Positions 11,935 to 22,034 of a stretch of 64,000 nt of DNA are shown here, piece by piece. The translations under genes were made by a program, and so were the position numbers. The notes beneath the pieces are model-generated. The model saw only the letters and a program-made list of their open reading frames with translations, was not told the origin of the DNA and made no database searches. Positions within the stretch are counted from its first letter, which is position 1, and each line of letters starts with the position of its first letter. This DNA is from an uncultured Pseudomonadota bacterium (GTDB lineage: Bacteria > Pseudomonadota > Alphaproteobacteria > RF32 > CAG-239), in NCBI GenBank assembly GCA_902788365.1, contig CADAJN010000011.1, positions 20,223-84,222 on the forward strand, read 5' to 3'.

Positions 11935-12026
11935 AAAAACAAAAAATACGAATTATGGATGCAACGTCACAAGAGTGTGCAGTTGAGATAATATTTAAAT
12001 TTCATCCATAATTCGTATTTAATGCT
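11935..12026 (-). ncRNA. Short hairpin RNA or attenuator
   Basis: A perfect 18 bp inverted repeat (11944-11961 with 12003-12020) separated by 41 nt is followed on the minus strand by TTTGTTTTT. It begins within about 6 nt of the start predicted from the promoter at 12033-12061. Transcription would therefore give a ~90 nt hairpin RNA that terminates before the membrane gene, unless the terminator is bypassed. Confidence 0.55.
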
Positions 12027-12032
12027 AAGATT

Positions 12033-12061
12033 ATTTTACTATTTATCGTATCTTTTGTCAA
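12033..12061 (-). promoter_or_regulatory. Minus-strand promoter upstream of the hairpin RNA
   Basis: TTGACA (12056-12061), 17 nt spacer, TAAAAT (12033-12038) on the minus strand. Confidence 0.7.
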
Positions 12062-12100
12062 GTGATTTTGGAAAGCCTGAACCCGCGCTCCGCTTTTTGT

Positions 12101-12128
12101 TTGACAATACGTCACAGTTAAGTATAAA
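12101..12128 (+). promoter_or_regulatory. truB promoter
   Basis: TTGACA (12101-12106), 16 nt, TATAAA (12123-12128), about 35 nt before the truB start. Confidence 0.75.
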
Positions 12129-12161
12129 AAACAATAATGATTATAAAAAACGGAGGCAAAA

Positions 12162-13097
12162 TTGCGGCGTAAAAAAGCAGATGACGTGAACGGGTGGCTG
12201 ATTATTGATAAGCCGCGCGATATGGGCTCAACCCAAGTGGTGGGCAAAACTCGCTGGCTGATGCATGCCAACAAAAACGGTCATACCGGCACGCTGGACC
12301 CGTTTGCCACCGGTGTGTTGCCGATTGCTTTTGGCGAGGCGACCAAGTTGGTGCCGTTTATTATGGGCGGCGAAAAGGAATATGAATTTGTGCTGAAATG
12401 GGGAGAGCAAACCTCTACCGACGACGTGGAGGGCGAGGTGGTGGCGCGTGCCGATAAGATTCCGACGCATGAGGAAATTGTGGCGATTTTGCCGCAGTTT
12501 ATCGGCAAAATTGAGCAAGTGCCGCCGATGTATTCGGCGATTAAAATCAACGGACAGCAGGCTTATAAATTGGCGCGCAAGGGACAAGAGGTGGAAATGC
12601 CGACGCGCCAAATTGAAATTTATGATTTACAACTGATGGCGGAATATGCCGATTCGGCACGCTTTAAGGTGCGCTGTTCTAAGGGGACTTACGTGCGCAC
12701 ATTGGGTAAAGATTTGGCCTTAAAACTCGGCACGGTGGGACACTTAACTGAGCTCAGGCGCACAAAATGCGGAATTTTTTCGCTTGATGATACGATTTTA
12801 CTGGATTCTTTGGAAAAAATAGAGTATGTAGAAAAGCGACGTGAGTCACTTTTGCCGGTAGAGACGTCTCTGCGCGACATCGCGGAGATTGCCGTTTCGG
12901 CAGAAGATGCAACCAGATTAAGAATGGGGCAATGCTTGTCGGTAAAGGCTTTCGGTAATTTGCCAAAGAGCAATTTGGCGGCGACAATGTGCGATGATTG
13001 TTTGGTTGCTTTGGTGCAAATTGACGAGTATAAAATCTCGCCGATTCGCGTGTTTAACTTAAATAACAAAAAGGAAAATAAAGATGTCGATCAGTAA
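12162..13097 (+). CDS. truB: tRNA pseudouridine-55 synthase
   Basis: Makes pseudouridine 55 in the T-loop of tRNAs. 311 residues. The catalytic Asp lies in [27 protein letters not shown] start is chosen because CGGAGG precedes it by five bases. It overlaps rpsO by 14 bp and forms the truB-rpsO-pnp unit. infB and rbfA, which often precede truB, are absent; a promoter lies directly upstream. Confidence 0.96.
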   Translation: MRRKKADDVNGWLIIDKPRDMGSTQVVGKTRWLMHANKNGHTGTLDPFATGVLPIAFGEATKLVPFIMGGEKEYEFVLKWGEQTSTDDVEGEVVARADKIPTHEEIVAILPQFIGKIEQVPPMYSAIKINGQQAYKLARKGQEVEMPTRQIEIYDLQLMAEYADSARFKVRCSKGTYVRTLGKDLALKLGTVGHLTELRRTKCGIFSLDDTILLDSLEKIEYVEKRRESLLPVETSLRDIAEIAVSAEDATRLRMGQCLSVKAFGNLPKSNLAATMCDDCLVALVQIDEYKISPIRVFNLNNKKENKDVDQ

Positions 13098-13353
13098 TGA
13101 AGTTAAAAAAGAAATCGTTGCAAAATACGGTTCTTCTGAAAATGATACCGGTTGTCCGGAAGTGCAAATTGCCATTTGGACATATCGTATTAACGCTTTG
13201 ATTGAACACTTCAATGTTCATAAAAAAGATTTACACTCTCGCTTGGGTTTGATGAAGATGGTGAGCCGTCGTCGTCACTTGCTTGACCACTTGAAGAGCA
13301 CCAGCGAAGAAAGATATCAGGCTATTGTTAAAAAGCTTGATTTGCGTAAGTAA
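13084..13353 (+). CDS. rpsO: 30S ribosomal protein S15
   Basis: 89 residues, full length, with the 16S-binding motif [20 protein letters not shown]. The start overlaps the 3' end of truB, with AAGGAAA upstream. Confidence 0.98.
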   Translation: MSISNEVKKEIVAKYGSSENDTGCPEVQIAIWTYRINALIEHFNVHKKDLHSRLGLMKMVSRRRHLLDHLKSTSEERYQAIVKKLDLRK

Positions 13354-13360
13354 AAAAAAC

Positions 13361-13388
13361 GGGGTTGCGGGGAAGGCTCTGCAACCCC
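13361..13388 (+). promoter_or_regulatory. Hairpin between rpsO and pnp
   Basis: Stem GGGGTTGC / GCAACCCC without a following T-run. Its position matches the processing or attenuation site between rpsO and pnp known in enterobacteria. The role here is inferred from position only. Confidence 0.45.
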
Positions 13389-13470
13389 TAAAAAATCCTA
13401 GGGACTTATTGTCTTTAGGTGCGGAAAAGATGTATAGAAAAAGAAAATTTACAGGAAAGGAAAGAAAAAT

Positions 13471-15594
13471 ATGATAGATTTTAAAGTGTGCCGCAAAGAG
13501 ATGGAATGGGGCGGTCGTCAACTGGTTTTGGAAACGGGAAAAATTGCGCGTCAGGCCACGGGTGCCGTGGTGGCGACGTATGGTGAAACAATGGTTGTGG
13601 CTACGGTGGTGGCCGCTAAAGAAGCAAAGGCAGACCAGGATTTCTTTCCTTTAACAGTGAACTATCAGGAAAAATATTATGCTACCGGCAAAATTCCGGG
13701 CGGTTTTAACAAGCGCGAAAGCAAGCCGTCGGAACGCGAAGTTTTAATTTCGCGCCTTATTGACCGACCGATTCGCCCGCTGTTTCCGGATGCATTCAAA
13801 AACGAAGTGCAAATTATTTGCACGGTGTTATCGCATGATCAAAAAAATGACTCCGATGTGGTTTCAATGATTGCGGCTTCGGCAGCTTTGGCAGTTTCGG
13901 GAATTCCATTTTTGGGTCCGATTGGCGCAGCCAAAGTCGGCTATAAAAACGGTGCTTACATTTTGAACCCAAGCATTGAACAACAAGCCTCATCTGATTT
14001 GGAATTAACCGTTGCCGGCACCAATGAGGGTGTTTTGATGGTGGAATCTGAAGCGCAGGAACTTTCCGAAGAAGTGATGCTGGGTTCGGTGATGTTCGGT
14101 TTTGAAGCCTTCCAGCCGGTGATTAAAATGATTAACGAATTGGCTGCCGAGGCCGGCAAAGAAAAATGGGCCGTGCCGGAATTTCCGCCGGAATATGAGG
14201 CTTTGAGCAAACGCATTATGGATAATTACGGCAGTCGCTACAAAGAAGCTTTCAGCATTACCGACAAGCTGCAACGCGGCACGGTTTTGGGGCAGTTGGC
14301 CGAAGAGGTGAAAGCCACGATTGATCCTGAAAATGAGTTGGAAAACAGATATGTGGGTGATGCGATTGAAAACGTGATGCACCACACCATGAGAGAAAAA
14401 GTTTTGACGACCGGTCATCGTATTGACGGCCGTGATACTAAGACGGTGCGTCCGATTCAATGCGAAGTCGGTTTGTTGCCGGAAGCTCATGGTTCGGCTT
14501 TGTTTACGCGCGGCGAAACACAGGCACTGGTGGTGACCACTTTGGGCACACCGGATGATGCACAGTTGGTTGACGGCTTGTTTGCCGAATATAAGCAAGA
14601 CTTTATGCTTTACTACAACTTTCCGCCGTTTTCGGTTGGCGAATGCGGTCGTTTGGGCACGCCGGGACGTCGCGAAATCGGACACGGTAAACTGGCTTGG
14701 CGCGCAATTCATCCGATGTTGCCGAAAGACAAAGAAGCATTTCCGTATTCTTTGCGCGTGGTATCGGATATTATGGAATCTAACGGTTCATCTTCAATGG
14801 CTACGGTTTGCGGCACTTGTTTGTCGTTGATGGATGCCGGTGTGCCGATGAAAAAGCCGGTGGCCGGTATTGCCATGGGCTTGATTAAAGAAGATGACGG
14901 TCGTGTGGCAATTTTGACCGATATTTTGGGCGATGAAGACCACCTTGGCGATATGGACTTTAAAGTAGCCGGCACGCGTGACGGTGTAACGGCTTTGCAG
15001 ATGGATATTAAAATTACCTCCATCACCAAAGAAATTATGGAAAAAGCCTTGGCGCAGGCACATGAAGGTCGCATTCATATTTTAGGCGAAATGGCTAAAG
15101 CCATTGCCGAGCCGAGACCGGAAATTTCGCCGAAAGCACCGCGTATCTTTACAATGAAGATTCCGACAGATAAGATTCGCGAAGTGATTGGGACCGGCGG
15201 TAAAGTGATCAGAGAGATTATTGAACAGACCAATACCAAGATTGAAATTGAAGATGACGGCACGGTTTTGATTGCTTCCAACAACGGGGATAATTGCCAG
15301 AAAGCCATTGATATCATTATGGGTATTGTGGCTGAACCGGAAGAAGGCAAAATCTATAAGGGCACGATTACCAAAATTATGGACTTTGGTGCGTTTGTGC
15401 GCTTTATCGGTCAGACCGAAGGATTGGTGCATATTTCCGAAGTGAAGAACGAGCGCATTGCCTCGGTGTCGGATTTCTATAAAGAAGGCGACACGATTTG
15501 GGTGAAGTGCATGGGCACCGATAACCGCGGCAAGATTAAGCTGTCGGCTAAGCGGGTTAACCAAGAAACCGGTGAAGATTTGGAAAACAAATAA
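13471..15594 (+). CDS. pnp: Polyribonucleotide nucleotidyltransferase
   Basis: Phosphorolytic 3'-5' exoribonuclease of the degradosome. 707 residues: two RNase PH-like domains, a KH domain around [14 protein letters not shown], and a C-terminal S1 domain ([27 protein letters not shown]). Start ATG with AGGAAAGG upstream. Third gene of truB-rpsO-pnp. Confidence 0.98.
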   Translation: MIDFKVCRKEMEWGGRQLVLETGKIARQATGAVVATYGETMVVATVVAAKEAKADQDFFPLTVNYQEKYYATGKIPGGFNKRESKPSEREVLISRLIDRPIRPLFPDAFKNEVQIICTVLSHDQKNDSDVVSMIAASAALAVSGIPFLGPIGAAKVGYKNGAYILNPSIEQQASSDLELTVAGTNEGVLMVESEAQELSEEVMLGSVMFGFEAFQPVIKMINELAAEAGKEKWAVPEFPPEYEALSKRIMDNYGSRYKEAFSITDKLQRGTVLGQLAEEVKATIDPENELENRYVGDAIENVMHHTMREKVLTTGHRIDGRDTKTVRPIQCEVGLLPEAHGSALFTRGETQALVVTTLGTPDDAQLVDGLFAEYKQDFMLYYNFPPFSVGECGRLGTPGRREIGHGKLAWRAIHPMLPKDKEAFPYSLRVVSDIMESNGSSSMATVCGTCLSLMDAGVPMKKPVAGIAMGLIKEDDGRVAILTDILGDEDHLGDMDFKVAGTRDGVTALQMDIKITSITKEIMEKALAQAHEGRIHILGEMAKAIAEPRPEISPKAPRIFTMKIPTDKIREVIGTGGKVIREIIEQTNTKIEIEDDGTVLIASNNGDNCQKAIDIIMGIVAEPEEGKIYKGTITKIMDFGAFVRFIGQTEGLVHISEVKNERIASVSDFYKEGDTIWVKCMGTDNRGKIKLSAKRVNQETGEDLENK

Positions 15595-15612
15595 TCTGCA
15601 TTACGGAAATGG

Positions 15613-15648
15613 AAAACGCCGCCCGCTGAACCGGACGGCGTTTTTTTT
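15613..15648. terminator. Bidirectional terminator after pnp
   Basis: AAAACGCCG / CGGCGTTTT with an 8-T run. It also serves the convergent glycosyltransferase. Confidence 0.85.
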
Positions 15649-16645
15649 ACTTATGTTTCAATTCTTTGGTTTTGGTCTTAAATAACGGGATAAAGTCGAA
15701 CAAATAAACTCTTTTGATGTTGTCTTGCGAGCATATCTTCAAAAACGGGATGAATCCGAATAATTTTATGTTCTTGATATTGTCATTAATATGATCGATT
15801 CTATCCATAAAATTAAACAGCAAATCAGTCAGTAAATCATTATAAAAAGGTGTTTGCTTGGCTAATTCCCAGAATTTTTGATAATACGGAACTTTGGCAT
15901 GCATCCACGGTCTGACTGCTTTACCGCCGGTGTAGTGCAAAACAAAGCAACCGGTCAGCGATTTGATGAATTCTTTGACATTGAAAAACAGCATAGTGGT
16001 ATCAACAATTAAATTATATTGTCGTGGCATGACTTTGTAATTTTCATTAAATACAATGTTGAGCACATCCTGATCCGGCATATTCAATTTATCATGCAGT
16101 TCGGCAGTCTTTTCCATCAGGGTTTTACTGATGTTATGTTTACGCCAATAATCGCAATCTATCAGCAGAAGACCGGAGTTAAAGTATAAATGCTTCGCCG
16201 GCAGACCTAAAGCGGTTTTATATTCGGATAAGTCGGACGGCTTTAATTCCTCTGTCAGATACGGAACCGCCGCCAACCCGTATTCACCCAAATCGGTATT
16301 ATATATATCCGCGATATCGCCGTTGATAACCATATCGGTATCTATATACAGCGCCTTTTTAAGCTGAGGTTTTAAGTCCGGAATCAAATATCTGAAATAC
16401 ATATTGAGTGAAAAATGCGCAATATCCGGAAATTTATCAAATAACTTGAGATCCATAGGTATAAATTCTACCGAATTGCCGGTTTTGGTCAGTATCTGTT
16501 CTATTTTCTCTTTGCTGTCCGGAGTTATGCCACCGTCTAAGATATAAAACGATATCTTTTCCTTTGTTCCGGACATCACTGACTGCATAGTCACGGCTGT
16601 ATATTTGATGTAATTTTCGTCGCTGATTAAGAAAACCGGTATCAT
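15647..16645 (-). CDS. Glycosyltransferase family 8 protein
   Basis: 332 residues. The GT-A fold has the DXD metal site in YIDTDMVINGD and the GT8 motif HYTGGKAVRPW near the C-terminus. It resembles the WaaJ/RfaJ group that adds hexoses to the lipopolysaccharide core, but donor and acceptor cannot be read from sequence. It is a single gene downstream of infC on the same strand. A pair of related FIPFLKI/FIPLFKT segments ends the protein. Confidence 0.85.
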   Translation of the reverse strand: MIPVFLISDENYIKYTAVTMQSVMSGTKEKISFYILDGGITPDSKEKIEQILTKTGNSVEFIPMDLKLFDKFPDIAHFSLNMYFRYLIPDLKPQLKKALYIDTDMVINGDIADIYNTDLGEYGLAAVPYLTEELKPSDLSEYKTALGLPAKHLYFNSGLLLIDCDYWRKHNISKTLMEKTAELHDKLNMPDQDVLNIVFNENYKVMPRQYNLIVDTTMLFFNVKEFIKSLTGCFVLHYTGGKAVRPWMHAKVPYYQKFWELAKQTPFYNDLLTDLLFNFMDRIDHINDNIKNIKLFGFIPFLKICSQDNIKRVYLFDFIPLFKTKTKELKHK

Positions 16646-16676
16646 AGTATTTGCCTATAAGATTAAGAATGAGATT

Positions 16677-17207
16677 TTATTGTTTTTGCGGCGACAAAAT
16701 CATGGTCATTTGCCGACCTTCAAGTTTCATCTCCGAATCAACTTTAGCGCAATCGTCCAAATCTTCTACCAGTTTGGAAAGCACTTGTTTACCCATATCA
16801 TTGGCGCTGAGTTCACGCCCCTTAAAGCGCATGGTAAACTTAACCTTATTACCTTGATCCAAAAATTTTTTAGCCTGCTTAACCTTAACTTCATAGTCAT
16901 GCGTATCAATCATCGGTCGCAGTTTGAGCTCTTTTATTTCCACAACTTTTTGATTTTTCTTGGCTTCATTTTTGCGCTTTTGCTGTTCATAGCGAAATTT
17001 ACCAAAGTCAAGAATTTTACAAACCGGCGGATTCGCTTGCGGCGAAATTTCAATTAAATCCAAACCCTCTTCCTCTGCCAGCGCGAGTGCCTCTTTTAAC
17101 GAGACAATGCCGCGGTTTTCATTTTCGGCATCAATCAAACGAACCTGTTTAGCTGTGATATTTTCATTGATGCGAATTTCATCATCGTTACGTTGTGTGT
17201 CGCTCAT
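16677..17207 (-). CDS. infC: Translation initiation factor IF-3
   Basis: 176 residues with both IF-3 domains (EIRINENITAKQVRLID; KELKLRPMIDTHDYEVK). The usual autoregulatory AUU start is not found in frame: the ATT upstream is in another frame, so an ATG is used. GGAGG lies 15 nt upstream, unusually far. rpmI and rplT, the common partners, are absent here. Confidence 0.95.
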   Translation of the reverse strand: MSDTQRNDDEIRINENITAKQVRLIDAENENRGIVSLKEALALAEEEGLDLIEISPQANPPVCKILDFGKFRYEQQKRKNEAKKNQKVVEIKELKLRPMIDTHDYEVKVKQAKKFLDQGNKVKFTMRFKGRELSANDMGKQVLSKLVEDLDDCAKVDSEMKLEGRQMTMILSPQKQ

Positions 17208-17371
17208 ATATAAATTATTATACCTCCAAAAAATTTTACACTAATATAAATAATAGCAATATGTTTGAGATTATCAAGCAAAAACATTAAAAAAATGCAA
17301 AAATAACATAAAGCCGCAGGCAAGGGTTGCGGCCTTATGAAAAAGGAACAAATACGAAGTATTGTATCCGG

Positions 17372-18031
17372 CTACGAAGCCTTTATAAATTTATCTAAGT
17401 CGTTGATGGCGTTGTCAATCAGTTGGGATTTGTCTGCCGTCTGCAAATAACGTTCAATCGCCTTTTGAGCCCAATCAACCGAAAGACGACCGGCAACCTG
17501 ATTGATTTCGGTTTGCGCCTTTTGTGTGGCGGTTTTAATCCGACGTTCGGCCTCTTTTTGCTTGTTTTCCAGCTCGTTTTTAAGTTGTTCGGCTTCGTTT
17601 TTTTGCATATTCTTCAAGCTGTTCAGACCTTCGGTCACAATGGTTTGTGCTTCAGCCTGCATATTAACAAACTTTCGCTCATATTCGGCTAACAAAACTT
17701 GTGCGTCATCACGCAATTTAATGGCCTCGTCAATATCGCCGATAACTTTATCAACGCGATTCTGCAGTGCACCTTTAATATATCGGTAAGCCGGCATAAG
17801 CAAAACCAAAATGGCTAAAACAAAAGCCACGCCGATCCAAAAATGCACCTCGCCGTAAAACGGCACCACTTCCAATTCGTTTGCCACAGTTTTGCCGGCA
17901 GAATCAAACACTTGAGAAACATTTTCAGCTGCGCCGATAATGGCGTTTTGAGTGGAATCAATTAAACCATGGCCAAGCGGTAAAGCCTGCGCTGCATCAT
18001 CAACCGGTAGTGTTTCCATCTCATTACCCAT
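17372..18031 (-). CDS. atpF: F0F1 ATP synthase subunit b
   Basis: Peripheral stalk subunit, 219 residues from the ATG at 18031, which has GGAGG upstream and overlaps the stop of atpF' (ATGGGTAA). A ~60 residue N-terminal extension precedes the membrane anchor (FWIGVAFVLAILVLLMPAYRYI), followed by a long charged coiled coil. It is the last gene of the F0 cluster. Confidence 0.93.
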   Translation of the reverse strand: MGNEMETLPVDDAAQALPLGHGLIDSTQNAIIGAAENVSQVFDSAGKTVANELEVVPFYGEVHFWIGVAFVLAILVLLMPAYRYIKGALQNRVDKVIGDIDEAIKLRDDAQVLLAEYERKFVNMQAEAQTIVTEGLNSLKNMQKNEAEQLKNELENKQKEAERRIKTATQKAQTEINQVAGRLSVDWAQKAIERYLQTADKSQLIDNAINDLDKFIKAS

Positions 18032-18512
18032 TATCTTTTTCCTCCAAGGCAATCAAAGCAATGTCTTTTTTGCTGATATTATTAAAGCCGAGCTTTTGCA
18101 CAATATGATACGCCAAATCTTGTGAAATAGCTTCAATTTGTTGCAGTGTTTCTTGTTTTTCGGTTGCCAAAACAAGCTCGCTGTCAGCAATTTTTTGATT
18201 GATTTCTTTGGTCATTTTAGCGGCTTTGGCATCAAGTTTTGCCTTAAGCTCGGCTCGACCGATGTCCAACTGTTTTTGTGCTTGCGCTTGAGCTTCTGCC
18301 AATGTTTGTTGATATTTCAACAAAGAATTTTGCGCTTGGCGGTTTAGTTGCTCGGCTTTTTCTACATAGTCATTGATTTTGCGTTTGCGTTGCTCAATAA
18401 CATCAGCCAATTTCGGTGTCACCAAATTTGCCAGCAATATCCAAAGCGCACAAAAGCATACAAGCAACCAAAAGGCCTGCGATAAATATGTGGACCAATC
18501 AAGCTGTGGCAT
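18024..18512 (-). CDS. atpG: F0F1 ATP synthase subunit b'
   Basis: 162 residues. N-terminal anchor (FWLLVCFCALWILLANLVTPKLADVI) then a coiled coil. The divergent b' pairs with b in alphaproteobacteria and phototrophs. It lies directly upstream of atpF. Confidence 0.93.
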   Translation of the reverse strand: MPQLDWSTYLSQAFWLLVCFCALWILLANLVTPKLADVIEQRKRKINDYVEKAEQLNRQAQNSLLKYQQTLAEAQAQAQKQLDIGRAELKAKLDAKAAKMTKEINQKIADSELVLATEKQETLQQIEAISQDLAYHIVQKLGFNNISKKDIALIALEEKDNG

Positions 18513-18534
18513 AACGATTCCTTATCGCAATGAA

Positions 18535-18771
18535 TTACAAAATCATCAAAATGGCAATAACCAAGATATATAAAGCAATAGATTCAATAGAACCCATACC
18601 GATAAAGCCGAACAGTGTAACGTCTTTTTTAACCTGCGGGTTGCGTCCGACGGTTTCAATCAACGATGTCCACAGTTTGGTTAAACCCCAAGCGGCGGCA
18701 CTCATTGCCAAAGCGCAAATACCTGCTGCAATAAAAGCCATTGATTTATCTTGTAAAATCTCGTTTTCCAT
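18535..18771 (-). CDS. atpE: F0F1 ATP synthase subunit c
   Basis: 78 residues forming the rotor hairpin. The polar loop is RNPQ (43-46). The ion-binding carboxylate is E63 in GSIESIALYILV, as expected for a proton-translocating ring. Confidence 0.97.
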   Translation of the reverse strand: MENEILQDKSMAFIAAGICALAMSAAAWGLTKLWTSLIETVGRNPQVKKDVTLFGFIGMGSIESIALYILVIAILMIL

Positions 18772-18809
18772 TATTTTATTCCTTTCCTAAAAGACTTTTT
18801 TATTAAAAA

Positions 18810-19535
18810 CTATTCCTCATCACTGATGGCCATGCTTAAATAAACACAGCTGAGCGTTGTGTATATATAAGCCTGTAACAACGTGATGAATAATTCAAAC
18901 ATAATGATGCACATATCGGCAACAAGCGGAATGAATCCGAATAACCCCATTGCCAAAATAAATGTGCCCAAAACTTCTAGCATAATGTGTCCGACCGACA
19001 TATTGACGGCCAAACGAATGGTTAAACTGAACGGTTTGGCCAAAAGCGATAATGTTTCAACCGGAATAATCAGCGGTGCCATAATCCACGGTAAACCCTC
19101 CGGGAAGAAGGTGTGCAAATATCTTAAGCCGCGGTGCTTAATGCCGAAATATATGTCTAATATTAAAAATAAGACAGATAAAGTGCCGACAGCGGCAATA
19201 TGCGAAGTAAATGTGAAGCTGTATGGTAAAAGCCCCATCATGTTACCGATGGCGATAAATGTAAACAGCGCAAAAATAAGCGAAAAATATTTCAAGCCGT
19301 CGCGCCCCAAAGTTTCGCCGATAATGCCGTGTATAAAATCATATACCGATTCGGCTGCCGCTTGCGCTTTTGTCGGCACAACGGCTCGTGAACGCAAACA
19401 TAAGCTCATGGTTAAAACAATAAACAACACTGTGACAACCATACACAAAGACGAGTTGGTAAATGATAAATCCAAATCGCCGATTTGCCACGGAATGATT
19501 TTTTTGATTGCAAATTGTTCTAACGGGTTTTCCAT
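18810..19535 (-). CDS. atpB: F0F1 ATP synthase subunit a
   Basis: 241 residues, six or so membrane spans. The essential arginine is R174 in LTIRLAVNMSVGH. It forms the proton half-channels against the c ring. It starts 1 bp after the atpI stop region. Confidence 0.97.
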   Translation of the reverse strand: MENPLEQFAIKKIIPWQIGDLDLSFTNSSLCMVVTVLFIVLTMSLCLRSRAVVPTKAQAAAESVYDFIHGIIGETLGRDGLKYFSLIFALFTFIAIGNMMGLLPYSFTFTSHIAAVGTLSVLFLILDIYFGIKHRGLRYLHTFFPEGLPWIMAPLIIPVETLSLLAKPFSLTIRLAVNMSVGHIMLEVLGTFILAMGLFGFIPLVADMCIIMFELFITLLQAYIYTTLSCVYLSMAISDEE

Positions 19536-19536
19536 T

Positions 19537-19839
19537 TTATTCCTTATTGATATCCTTTTCCATATTTTGTGCGGCGCGCCATATATTCAGCATACCGGCG
19601 GCTAAACCGAAGGCTGCCCAAACGAATACAAACAGTATACGCGTATTAAAACATTTATCAAGCAAATATCCTATACTTATACCCACAAAAACAGGAGCCA
19701 CAAAATCGGTTGCCAAACGTAATGCTTTGGCCCAAATTTGCACGGAAGATGTGCTTTTTTTATGGGGACGTTTTTGTTTTTGCTTAAGATTTTGAATGCG
19801 TTTGTCCAGCTGTTGTATGTCGTGCGGCAATTGTGCCAT
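19537..19839 (-). CDS. atpI: AtpI/AtpZ-like ATP synthase accessory protein
   Basis: 100 residues: a charged N-terminus (LKQKQKRPHKK) then two membrane segments (VAPVFVGISIGYLLD; LFVFVWAAFGLAAGMLNIW). First gene of the F0 cluster, as usual in alphaproteobacteria. The family helps assemble the c ring. Confidence 0.85.
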   Translation of the reverse strand: MAQLPHDIQQLDKRIQNLKQKQKRPHKKSTSSVQIWAKALRLATDFVAPVFVGISIGYLLDKCFNTRILFVFVWAAFGLAAGMLNIWRAAQNMEKDINKE

Positions 19840-19848
19840 AAGCGCCTC

Positions 19849-20574
19849 TTATCTGTAGGTCCGAATGCGCGAGTCTAAATAGGCTTTAAGTTGTTCGTAA
19901 GTTTTTGCACCATAGATAATTTCATTGCCGTCCGGTCCGGTAATAAACAAAGCCGGTGTGCCGGTTAAGTGTAACAATTTGAGGGCCTCTTCACGGTCGG
20001 CAACAATATCTTGTTTCATGCGATTATCGTTTAGGCATATTTGCGCTTCATCATAGCTTAAGCCGGATTCTGCGGCATAGCGCAATAAACGTTCGTCATC
20101 TTCGTCAAGCCACCAAGAACGCTGTCTGTCAAACAATGTGCTGATAAAATTATGATAATTGTCATAAGTCATGCAATTTGCCAAGAGAGCGGCTTTGGCT
20201 GATTTTTTATCAAGCGGAAAATTTACGAAAATAACACGCAAAAGGCCTTCGTTGACATATTCTTGTTCCAATGCCGGCAGAGTGCTGATGTGTAAATCGG
20301 CGCAGTGCGGACAACCGAGCGAAGAATATTCATACAAAGTCCAAGGTGCATTGGCGCTGCCGAGTGCATATTTATCCGAGGCGTTAACGTGTATATCGGC
20401 CGGCAAAATCGTGGCAATATCGTGTTGCGGTGCAGCTTCGGCCACTTGTTGCACCAAAACCAGATTGCCGTCTACAATATCAAAACCTTTGTAGCTGAAA
20501 TAGAACATACCTGAAACAACGAAAATAACCGCAAATGAGATAATGCTGCTGATTTTTCTGATAAAATTTTCCAC
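19849..20574 (-). CDS. DsbA-family thioredoxin-like protein
   Basis: A membrane-anchored periplasmic protein with a thioredoxin fold. The N-terminal anchor is followed by the active site CPHC in YSSLGCPHCADLH and the cis-Pro in TGTPALFI. I take the GTG at 20574, behind AGAAGGGA and just after the dciA stop, giving about 241 residues. It lies between dciA and the atp cluster, matching the dciA-dsbA neighbourhood seen in alphaproteobacteria. Confidence 0.88.
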   Translation of the reverse strand: MENFIRKISSIISFAVIFVVSGMFYFSYKGFDIVDGNLVLVQQVAEAAPQHDIATILPADIHVNASDKYALGSANAPWTLYEYSSLGCPHCADLHISTLPALEQEYVNEGLLRVIFVNFPLDKKSAKAALLANCMTYDNYHNFISTLFDRQRSWWLDEDDERLLRYAAESGLSYDEAQICLNDNRMKQDIVADREEALKLLHLTGTPALFITGPDGNEIIYGAKTYEQLKAYLDSRIRTYR

Positions 20575-20576
20575 TT

Positions 20577-21107
20577 TTAATTCCCTTCTTGTTTGTGTTT
20601 GCGCCAAATTGATTTGCCTAAATTTTGTAAAACGGCGCGCAATTCGTCGTTTTGAATATCTTGTGTTAACTCCGTAATATAATTTTCTTGCGCCACAGAT
20701 ACAACAGTTTTTTTACTGTTTTCAATCGGTTTTTTTGCAAAATTGAAGTCTTCAATTTGTGCGGTTTGCATAATTTTCAGCGTGCTGATGGCCGGATAGC
20801 CGAAAAACACGTTGACTTTTTGCAAAATTTGCGGTTCGCGCTGTTTGACTTCCATGGCAAAGGCACCGCTGAGTGTCAGCAATATCAAAGTGCCGTTTTG
20901 ACGCTCATCACGCTTAAAGCTGATTTTTTGCGGCAGGGTGTATTGCGCCAATGGTTCGCCGACAATGTCGTTCCAGTTACGCAAAAGCTCTAAAAGCATC
21001 AAGCCTTTGGTGCCGAGCAACTGTTTGACAAGCGGCAGAACGGTTTTACCGACACCGGTTAAATCATTCAAAACACGCTCGGTGCGAATTTTGAGCTTAG
21101 TCGTCAT
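20577..21107 (-). CDS. DUF721 (DciA-like) protein
   Basis: 176 residues from an ATG that overlaps the xerD stop by 11 bp. The N-terminal half fits DUF721 (LNDIVGEPLAQYTLPQKISF-like core, with LLRNWNDIVGEPLA). DciA recruits the replicative helicase DnaB in most bacteria lacking DnaC. The open frame extends upstream inside xerD but the SD and family length favour this start. Confidence 0.8.
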   Translation of the reverse strand: MTTKLKIRTERVLNDLTGVGKTVLPLVKQLLGTKGLMLLELLRNWNDIVGEPLAQYTLPQKISFKRDERQNGTLILLTLSGAFAMEVKQREPQILQKVNVFFGYPAISTLKIMQTAQIEDFNFAKKPIENSKKTVVSVAQENYITELTQDIQNDELRAVLQNLGKSIWRKHKQEGN

Positions 21108-22032
21108 CGCCGGTTTCCTTTTTTTGTGCAGCATCATAATGAGCCAGAGGGTGTTTTTGGCATACGGTTTCCAGCAATTTTTGCGAAGTGATATGGGTGT
21201 AGATTTCAGTGGTAGCAATGTTGGCGTGTCCAAGCATTTTTTGCACCGAACGCAAATCGGCATTGTTATTAAGCAGATGGGTGGCAAATGAATGACGCAA
21301 AACATGCGGGCTGACACGCGAAGGATATATGCCGCATTCGGCCGCCAAAACTTTAAGGTCTTTATAAAAAGCATCGCGCGTAAAATGGCCGCCGACTGCC
21401 GTCAGTGACGGAAACAGCCACGGCGAGGCGGCATTTTTCTTAATGAAATTGCCTCGCATTTCCATGTATTTGTCGGCCGATTCTAAAGCTTTTTTTGCGA
21501 TTGGAACAATGCGTTCTTTACGGCCCTTGCCGAAGATGGTTAGTGTGCCCTTGTGATAGCTGATGGCATTAACCGGCAGGCCGACCAACTCGGATACACG
21601 CATGCCTGTGGCATACATCAGCTCAATCATTACAGCGATTCGCTGCCAACGATAATCGTTTTTTTGCTCGGCGGCGGTTTGCAGATTTTGAATTTCTTGC
21701 ACACTCAAAAATTTCGGCAACGGTTTTTCTTGTTTCGGCGTTAAAATATCTTGTGCCGGATTAGACGACAACAAATGTTCCGAATATAAAAATTTGCCCA
21801 AATGCTTGATGACCGATAGTTTTCGTGCAATACTTTTGGGAGCATAATGCCGATTGTGCAATTCTTGAATAAATAATTCAATTCGCTCTTGGGTTATTTG
21901 CGCCGTTTCGGTAATTTCGGCAAAGTCAAGAAACTGTTCCACATCGCGCTGATAGGCAGCCAGTGTATTCAAACCTGCGCCTTTTTCCGCGGCCATCATG
22001 GCAATAAAATGTTCAATATCGCGTCCCAGCAT
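21097..22032 (-). CDS. xerD: Tyrosine recombinase XerD/XerC
   Basis: 311 residues, full length. N-terminal SAM-like core-binding domain, then the catalytic set: Arg in ATGMRVSEL, Lys in GKGRKER, HVLRHSFATHLL, LGHANI, and the nucleophile Tyr in TTEIYTHI. It resolves chromosome dimers at dif. The housekeeping context argues against a mobile element integrase. Confidence 0.93.
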   Translation of the reverse strand: MLGRDIEHFIAMMAAEKGAGLNTLAAYQRDVEQFLDFAEITETAQITQERIELFIQELHNRHYAPKSIARKLSVIKHLGKFLYSEHLLSSNPAQDILTPKQEKPLPKFLSVQEIQNLQTAAEQKNDYRWQRIAVMIELMYATGMRVSELVGLPVNAISYHKGTLTIFGKGRKERIVPIAKKALESADKYMEMRGNFIKKNAASPWLFPSLTAVGGHFTRDAFYKDLKVLAAECGIYPSRVSPHVLRHSFATHLLNNNADLRSVQKMLGHANIATTEIYTHITSQKLLETVCQKHPLAHYDAAQKKETGDDD

Positions 22033-22034
22033 TT

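Noticed and set aside
17208..17227. AUU start codon for infC
   Set aside because: The ATT after GGAGG is out of frame with IF-3; the in-frame upstream codons are TAT, TTA and AAT.
21097..22032. Phage or island integrase
   Set aside because: Context (dciA, dsbA-like, atp) and full XerD motif set indicate the housekeeping recombinase.
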